The notes beneath the pieces are model-generated. The model was given only the letters and a program-made list of their open reading frames with translations. It was not told the DNA's origin and ran no database searches. 64,000 nt of DNA from UBA668 sp041394605 (GTDB lineage Bacteria > Actinomycetota > Acidimicrobiia > Acidimicrobiales > Ilumatobacteraceae), in assembly GCA_041394605.1 (NCBI GenBank), contig JAWKHX010000004.1, forward strand, positions 682,001-746,000, written 5' to 3'. Shown here in pieces: positions 59,048-64,000 of this stretch. A program made the translations under genes and the position numbers. Each line of letters starts with the position of its first letter. Within the stretch, counting starts at the first letter, position 1.

Positions 59048-62000
59048 GTGAGTGCCGAACCGATCGCCGTCGCGCCCGTGGGGCGCGAGGTGGTGGACGC
59101 CAACGAAGCAGTCGCCCGGGTGGCCCATCTGCTGTCCGAGGTGATCGCCATCTACCCCATCACCCCCGCCTCGCCGATGGGCGAGCACGCCGACGCATGG
59201 AGTGCCCGCGGGCACACCAATCTGTGGGGTGTCGTGCCCGAGGTGGTGGAGATGCAGAGCGAGGCCGGTGCGGCCGGCGCGCTGCACGGCGCTGTGCTGC
59301 GCGGCGCGCTGGCCACCACGTTCACCGCCAGCCAGGGCCTGCTGCTGATGCTGCCGGAGATGTTCAAGATCGCCGGCGAGCTGACCCCCGCCGTCATCCA
59401 TGTTGCTGCCCGCTCGGTGGCCACGCACGCCTTGTCCATCTTTGGTGACCACAGTGACGTCATGGCGGCCCGCAGCACGGGTTTCGCCCAACTGTGTGCC
59501 GCCGGTGTGCAGGAGGCCGCGGACATGGCGGCCGTCGCCCACGCTGCCACGCTGGCATCGAGGGTGCCGTTCCTCCACTACTTCGACGGGTTCCGCACCA
59601 GCCACGAACTCAACACGGTGCAGGTGCCCTCTGCCGAGCAGCTGCGCCTGATGGTGGACGACGCGGACATCGCCGCCCATCGCTCCCGCGGGCTGGACCC
59701 CAACCGGCCGGTGCTGCGCGGCAGCGCTCAGAACCCCGACGTGTTCTTCCAGGCCCGTGAGGCCTGCAACCCGTTCCACGAGGCGGTGCCCGGCATCGTG
59801 CAGGCCACGATGGACCGCCTGGCCACGGTCACCGGCCGCCGGTACCACCTGGCCGGTTACCACGGCGCCGCCGACGCGGAGCGTGTGGTGGTGGTGATGG
59901 GCTCGGGCGCCGGCGCAGTGCGCGAGGCTGTGGATGCGCTGAACGCGGCGGGCCAGCGGGTCGGCATGGTGACGCTGCGGCTGTACCGGCCGTTCCCCGT
60001 GGCCCAGCTGCTGGCGGCCCTGCCGCCCACGACCCGCACCATCGCAGTGCTGGACCGCACCAAGGAGCCCGGCGCCCCGTTCGAGCCGCTGCACCTGGAC
60101 GTGCTGTCCGCCGTGTGGCACAGCGACACCGCCAGTTGGGCGGGCGGCGAGCGGCCGCGGGTGATCGGCGGGCGCTTCGGCCTGAGCAGCAAGGAGTTCA
60201 CCCCGGCGATGGCCAAGGCGGTGTTCGACGAGGCCGCCGCCGCGCAGCCGACGAACCCGTTCACCGTGGGCATCGTGGACGACCTCAGCCACACCAGCCT
60301 CACGTTCGATCCGTCGTTCCGCACGGACCGGGCCAAGGTGCGCGCGGTGTTCTTCGGCCTCGGCTCGGACGGCACCGTGGGCGCCAACAAGAACACGGCG
60401 AAGATCGTGGGCGCGAACAGCGACCTGCACGTACAGGCCTACTTCGTCTACGACTCCAAGAAGTCCGGCAGCATGACCGTCAGCCATGTGCGCTTCGACG
60501 AGCAGCCGATCGGCAGCACCTACCTCATCGACGAGGCCACGTTCGTGGGCGTGCACCAGTGGAACCTGCTGCAGCGGATGGACGTGCTGGGCCTGGCCGC
60601 GCCCGGGGCCACCGTGCTGGTCAACAGCCCCTACCCGGCCGACCAGGTCTGGGCCCACCTCACCACGGAGGTGCAGCAGCAGGTGCTGGCCAAGGGCCTG
60701 GTGCTGTGGACCATCGACGCCGCCGCCGTGGCCCGCGATGCCGGGCTGGGCAACCGGATCAACACGGTCATGCAGACCTGCTTCTTCCAGCTCTCCGGCG
60801 TGCTGCCCACGGAGGAAGCGCTGGCCGAACTGAAGGAGGCCATCGCCCACTCGTACGGGTCGCGCGGTGAGGTCATCGTGGAGCGGAACGTGGCTGCCGT
60901 GGATCGTTCCTTGGCCCACCTGCACCCGGTGCCGCTGGGCGACACGGTCACCGCCACCGCCGTGCGGCGCCCGCCGGTCAGCGGCGAGGCGACGGACTTC
61001 GTGCAACGGGTGACGGCCCGGATGCTGGCCGGGGAGGGCGACCTGCTGCCGGTCAGCGCACTCCCGCCCGACGGCGCGTTCCCCACCGGGACGGCCAAGT
61101 TCGAGAAGCGCACCATCGCCGCGGAGATCCCCATCTGGGAGCCAGATCTGTGCATCGACTGCGGCAAGTGCGCGATCGTCTGCCCACATGCGGCCATTCG
61201 CCTGAAGGTCTACGAGCCGCTGGCGCCGGCCGCTGCCGGCGTCGCCGAGGGCGTGCTGCCGCACAAGGACTTCCGCAGCCGTGAGGTGCCGGGCATGCAG
61301 CTCACCGTGCAGGTCGCCCCCGACGACTGCACCGGGTGCGGTGTCTGCGTGGCCACCTGCCCCGCTCACGACAAGAGCGAGGTGAAGCGCAAGAGCATCA
61401 ACATGCGCCCGATCGGCGAGCACCTGGACCGCGAGCGCGCCGCGTGGGACGCCTTCCTGTCCGTCGAGGCCGCCGACCCGGCCCAGTGGGACCCTGCCAG
61501 CGTGAAGACCAGCCAGCTGCGCGAGCCGCTGTTCGAGTTCAGCGGGGCGTGCGCCGGGTGCGGCGAGACCCCGTACCTGAAACTGCTCACCCAGCTGTTC
61601 GGCGACCACATGGTGATCGCCAACGCCACCGGCTGCAGCAGCATCTACGGCGGCAACCTGCCGACCACCCCGTACACCTGCAACAGCGAGGGCCGCGGCC
61701 CGGCATGGGCCAACAGCCTCTTCGAGGACAACGCCGAGTTCGGCCTGGGCATCCGCCTGGGGGTGGAGGCCCAACAGCGCACTGCGGTGGAGTTGGTGGG
61801 TGTGCTGCGCCCCCGTCTGGAGGCAGCCCTCGGTGCGCCGGCGGTGGACGACCTGCTGGCCAACGTGGACACCCAGGGTGAGATGGGCATTCGTGCCCAG
61901 CGCGAGCGGGTCGTGGCGCTGAGGGCCGCGCTGGCAGGGATCGACGGCGCCGACGCCGCCCGCCTGCAGGAGTTGGCCGACAGCCTGGTCCGCACCAGCG

Positions 62001-62692
62001 TGTGGATCGTCGGTGGCGACGGGTGGGCCTACGACATCGGCGCCGGCGGGCTGGACCATGTGCTCGGCAGCGGCCGCAACGTCAACATCCTAGTGATGGA
62101 CACCGAGGTGTACAGCAACACCGGCGGCCAGGCCTCGAAGGCCACCCCGCGGGGTGCGGTGGCCAAGTTCGCCGCAGGCGGCAAGGGCGGGGTGAAGAAG
62201 GACCTCGGGCTGGAAGCCGTCACCTACGGCGACGTGTACGTGGCCCGGATCGCCCTCGGCGCCAGCGACGTGCAGACGGTGAAGGCCTTCCTGGAAGCCG
62301 ACGCCTGGCCCGGTGTCAGCCTGATCATCGCCTACAGCACCTGCATCGCCCACGGCTTCGACATGAACCGCTCGATGAGCCAGCAGAAGCTGGCCGTGCA
62401 GTCCGGCCACTGGCCGCTGTTCCGCTACCGGCCGTCGCCAGACGACGATGCCCACCCGTTCCAGCTGGACAGCGCCGAGCCGTCAGTGCCGTTCGCCGAG
62501 TTCGCCCGCAGCGAGGCCCGCTTCGCCATGCTGGCCAGGGCCAACCCGGACCGGGCGAAGGAGCTCACCGACCTGGCCCAGGAGGACGTCAGCGCCCGGT
62601 TCGACTACTACCGGCAGCTGGCCGGCCTGCACCGGGCTGCGCCGGGGCAGGCAGGCGACGCCGTGCTGGCCGACGACGAGGACGAAGGCTGA
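59048..62692 (+). CDS. nifJ: Pyruvate:ferredoxin (flavodoxin) oxidoreductase, single-chain
   Basis: 1214 aa with all PFOR domains in one chain. Domain I has YPITPASPMGEHAD; domain II-III has GLGSDGTVGANKNT. Two 4Fe-4S clusters follow: CIDCGKCAIVCP near 702 and CTGCGVCVATCP near 760. The TPP domain has CAGCGETPYLKLL and GGDGWAYDIG near 989, then DTEVYSNTGGQASK. It converts pyruvate and CoA to acetyl-CoA, CO2 and reduced ferredoxin. Unusual in an apparently aerobic, P450- and peroxidase-bearing genome; it may serve microaerobic or fermentative phases. Followed 11 bp later by the DHOD-like gene. Confidence 0.95.
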   Translation: MSAEPIAVAPVGREVVDANEAVARVAHLLSEVIAIYPITPASPMGEHADAWSARGHTNLWGVVPEVVEMQSEAGAAGALHGAVLRGALATTFTASQGLLLMLPEMFKIAGELTPAVIHVAARSVATHALSIFGDHSDVMAARSTGFAQLCAAGVQEAADMAAVAHAATLASRVPFLHYFDGFRTSHELNTVQVPSAEQLRLMVDDADIAAHRSRGLDPNRPVLRGSAQNPDVFFQAREACNPFHEAVPGIVQATMDRLATVTGRRYHLAGYHGAADAERVVVVMGSGAGAVREAVDALNAAGQRVGMVTLRLYRPFPVAQLLAALPPTTRTIAVLDRTKEPGAPFEPLHLDVLSAVWHSDTASWAGGERPRVIGGRFGLSSKEFTPAMAKAVFDEAAAAQPTNPFTVGIVDDLSHTSLTFDPSFRTDRAKVRAVFFGLGSDGTVGANKNTAKIVGANSDLHVQAYFVYDSKKSGSMTVSHVRFDEQPIGSTYLIDEATFVGVHQWNLLQRMDVLGLAAPGATVLVNSPYPADQVWAHLTTEVQQQVLAKGLVLWTIDAAAVARDAGLGNRINTVMQTCFFQLSGVLPTEEALAELKEAIAHSYGSRGEVIVERNVAAVDRSLAHLHPVPLGDTVTATAVRRPPVSGEATDFVQRVTARMLAGEGDLLPVSALPPDGAFPTGTAKFEKRTIAAEIPIWEPDLCIDCGKCAIVCPHAAIRLKVYEPLAPAAAGVAEGVLPHKDFRSREVPGMQLTVQVAPDDCTGCGVCVATCPAHDKSEVKRKSINMRPIGEHLDRERAAWDAFLSVEAADPAQWDPASVKTSQLREPLFEFSGACAGCGETPYLKLLTQLFGDHMVIANATGCSSIYGGNLPTTPYTCNSEGRGPAWANSLFEDNAEFGLGIRLGVEAQQRTAVELVGVLRPRLEAALGAPAVDDLLANVDTQGEMGIRAQRERVVALRAALAGIDGADAARLQELADSLVRTSVWIVGGDGWAYDIGAGGLDHVLGSGRNVNILVMDTEVYSNTGGQASKATPRGAVAKFAAGGKGGVKKDLGLEAVTYGDVYVARIALGASDVQTVKAFLEADAWPGVSLIIAYSTCIAHGFDMNRSMSQQKLAVQSGHWPLFRYRPSPDDDAHPFQLDSAEPSVPFAEFARSEARFAMLARANPDRAKELTDLAQEDVSARFDYYRQLAGLHRAAPGQAGDAVLADDEDEG

Positions 62693-62703
62693 GGGGGACA
62701 CCG

Positions 62704-63714
62704 ATGACCGACCTGACCACCACCACCTACCTCGGCCTGCACCTGCGTAGCCCGCTGGTGGCGTCGCCCGGCCCGCTCACCGGCAACCCGGCCATGTGGG
62801 AGCGCCTGGAGGCTGCCGGCGCAGCGGCCATCGTGCTGCCCTCGCTGTTCGAGGAGGAGATCGAGCAGGAGGCCTTCGCCCGCTCGTTCGCGCTGGAGCA
62901 CGGCACGGACGTGTACGGCGAGGCGCTCAGCTACCTGCCCGACCTGCCGCTGCCCGATGTCGGCCCGGCCCATCATCTGACCCTGGTGGAGCAGGCCAGG
63001 GAGCGCCTGTCCATCCCGGTGATCGCCAGTCTCAACGGCACCAGCCCCGGTGGCTGGGTGCGCTACGCCCGCCACCTGGCCGACGCCGGCGCCCACGCCA
63101 TCGAGTTGAACGTGTACGACATCGTCGTCGATCCGTCGCAATCCTCTGCCGAGGTGGAGGAGCGGTACGTGGAACTGGTGGAGGCCGTGCGTGCCGAGGT
63201 GGACGTGCCGATCGCGGTGAAGCTGGGCCCGTGGTTCAGCGCGCTCGGCAACCTGGCGGTGCGCCTGCAGGACGCCGGGGCGGACGGGCTGGTGCTGTTC
63301 AACCGCCTGTACCAACCGGACATCGACCTGGACACGCTGGAGGTCGTGCCCCGGCTGGCGCTCAGCACGTCTGCCGAGACCCGCCTGCCCCTGCACTGGA
63401 TCGCCAACCTGTACGGCAACGTCAACTGCTCGCTGGCCGCCACCAGCGGTGTGCACGACGGGGCTGACGCGCTGAAGCTGCTGCTGGCCGGCGCCGACGT
63501 GGTGATGACCACGTCCTCCCTGCTACGGCACGGCCCCGAGCACCTGGCCGTCATCGAGCGGTTCATCCGCGAGTGGATGGAGGAGCGGGAGTACGAGGAC
63601 GTCGGCGAGCTGCGCGGCAGTGTGAGCCGGCGCAACGTGCCCGACCCTCAGGTGTACGAGCGGCAGAACTACTACCAGGTGCTGCACAGCTGGGTGCCTG
63701 ACCGGCCTCGGTAG
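62704..63714 (+). CDS. Dihydroorotate dehydrogenase-like protein (PFOR-associated)
   Basis: 336 aa TIM barrel. YLGLHLRSPLVASPGPLTGN is the DHOD-like entry. PSLFEEEIEQEAFARS and ASLNGTSPGGWVRYARHLAD, then AIELNVYDI and VKLGPWFSALGNLA, are typical. The usual catalytic Ser/Cys context of PyrD is not kept, so its reaction is probably not pyrimidine synthesis. Genes of this type often accompany single-chain PFOR. SD GAGGGGGAC; translated with nifJ. Confidence 0.88.
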   Translation: MTDLTTTTYLGLHLRSPLVASPGPLTGNPAMWERLEAAGAAAIVLPSLFEEEIEQEAFARSFALEHGTDVYGEALSYLPDLPLPDVGPAHHLTLVEQARERLSIPVIASLNGTSPGGWVRYARHLADAGAHAIELNVYDIVVDPSQSSAEVEERYVELVEAVRAEVDVPIAVKLGPWFSALGNLAVRLQDAGADGLVLFNRLYQPDIDLDTLEVVPRLALSTSAETRLPLHWIANLYGNVNCSLAATSGVHDGADALKLLLAGADVVMTTSSLLRHGPEHLAVIERFIREWMEEREYEDVGELRGSVSRRNVPDPQVYERQNYYQVLHSWVPDRPR

Positions 63715-63724
63715 GTTTACCCAC

Positions 63725-64000
63725 ATGGCGAAACATCGGGAGGGGCACTACACCCACCGCGTCGGCTGGCTGCGAGCGATGGTGCTCGGTGCCAACGACG
63801 GCATCATCTCCACCGCTGCGCTCCTGCTCGGCATGGCGGCCGCCGACGCATCCCGTTCCACCCTGCTCACGGCCGGGATGGCCGGGCTGGTGGCCGGGGC
63901 CATCAGCATGGCGCTGGGCGAGTACGTGTCCGTGGCCTCGCAGCGCGACACTGAGCGCAGCGACATCGCCAAGGAGAAGTGGGAGCTGGAGCACCTGGCC
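63725..64000 (+). CDS. VIT1/CCC1-family iron/manganese transporter (3' part outside window)
   Basis: The first 92 codons are visible. GWLRAMVLGANDGIISTAAL is the opening helix of the VIT family with its conserved Asp, followed by AGMAGLVAGAISMALGEYVS and the start of the cytoplasmic metal-binding helix (RSDIAKEKWELEHLA). Transports Fe2+ or Mn2+, probably outward. ATG 63725 follows TAGGTT (63712-63717) by 7 nt, another leaderless start. Confidence 0.9.
   Translation, partial: MAKHREGHYTHRVGWLRAMVLGANDGIISTAALLLGMAAADASRSTLLTAGMAGLVAGAISMALGEYVSVASQRDTERSDIAKEKWELEHLA

Noticed and set aside
56099..62059. A minus-strand open frame of nearly 2000 codons running through the DyP, YbaK and PFOR genes
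   Set aside because: Only its last 458 codons are a real gene (WS/DGAT). The rest is antisense to PFOR and out of frame with DyP and YbaK, has His/Gly/Val-rich composition typical of GC-rich antisense frames, and shows no family motif.

Overview
The window is a 64 kb, very GC-rich (about 70 % by eye), gene-dense stretch of an actinobacterial chromosome. The evidence is the order rimP-nusA-ylxR-infB / rbfA-truB-ribF / rpsO-pnp, a CarD-type RNA polymerase regulator, a one-gene PFOR next to a dihydroorotate-dehydrogenase-like gene, a WS/DGAT enzyme, P450 and MaoC/SDR lipid genes, and very frequent GTG and TTG starts. The style fits the class Acidimicrobiia (Ilumatobacter-like), but no rRNA is present, so that placement is an inference. 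I see no insertion sequence, prophage, CRISPR array or replication origin. No gene-free stretch exceeds 300 bases.

Layout. 1-2.9 kb: a Tat-exported PGRP-type amidase (cut by the window edge), then an SDR dehydrogenase with a MaoC hydratase (a peroxisomal-type beta-oxidation pair) and a hypothetical gene. 3-10 kb: proS, divergent from rimP-nusA-ylxR-infB. 10-12.9 kb: an ECF sigma factor between two paralogous exported Fn3-like proteins, and a DsbA-family gene; these separate infB from rbfA. 12.9-15.2 kb: rbfA-truB-ribF. 15.2-18.8 kb: a NitT/TauT-like ABC transporter with an unusual chorismate-mutase/VOC two-domain protein. 19-25.6 kb: rpsO, pnp, an M16 peptidase, dapB, tpx and a membrane protein. 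25.7-28.5 kb: three exported proteins in a row (cupredoxin, NosD-like beta-helix, DUF1996-like). 28.5-31.1 kb: a polar amino acid ABC transporter. 31.2-33 kb: TetR and a diiron ferritin-like protein. 33-43.8 kb: a housekeeping run (dapA, RNase J, ftsK, rimO, pgsA, cinA) ending in tRNA-Arg(UCU). 44-48.8 kb: a diguanylate cyclase, carD, a glutamine-synthetase-like gene, an aquaporin and an endonuclease-like gene. 48.9-58.9 kb: accessory metabolism (SDR, PLP decarboxylase, VOC, HIBADH-like, P450, class III aminotransferase, WS/DGAT, DyP peroxidase, YbaK). 59-64 kb: PFOR, a DHOD-like protein and a VIT-family transporter, cut by the window end.

Two signals run through the whole window. First, about 25 genes have a -10-like hexamer (TANNNT or a close variant such as AAGACT or GAGACT) 6-8 nt before the start codon and no Shine-Dalgarno, the signature of leaderless mRNAs; I used it to choose several starts. 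Second, many genes carry single-base indels. Some are missing C or G residues in short homopolymers (MaoC, diiron protein, SDR stop). Three others are compensating -1/+1 pairs about 75-80 nt apart (Fn3 protein, FtsK, aquaporin). This looks like residual sequence error, but the paired pattern deserves a check against reads.

The most unusual biology: the ECF sigma/Fn3 operon placed inside the translation gene cluster; the chorismate mutase-like/HPPD-N-like fusion beside an ABC transporter; the cupredoxin/beta-helix/DUF1996 export module; and a tandem pair of related hairpins in a divergent promoter.
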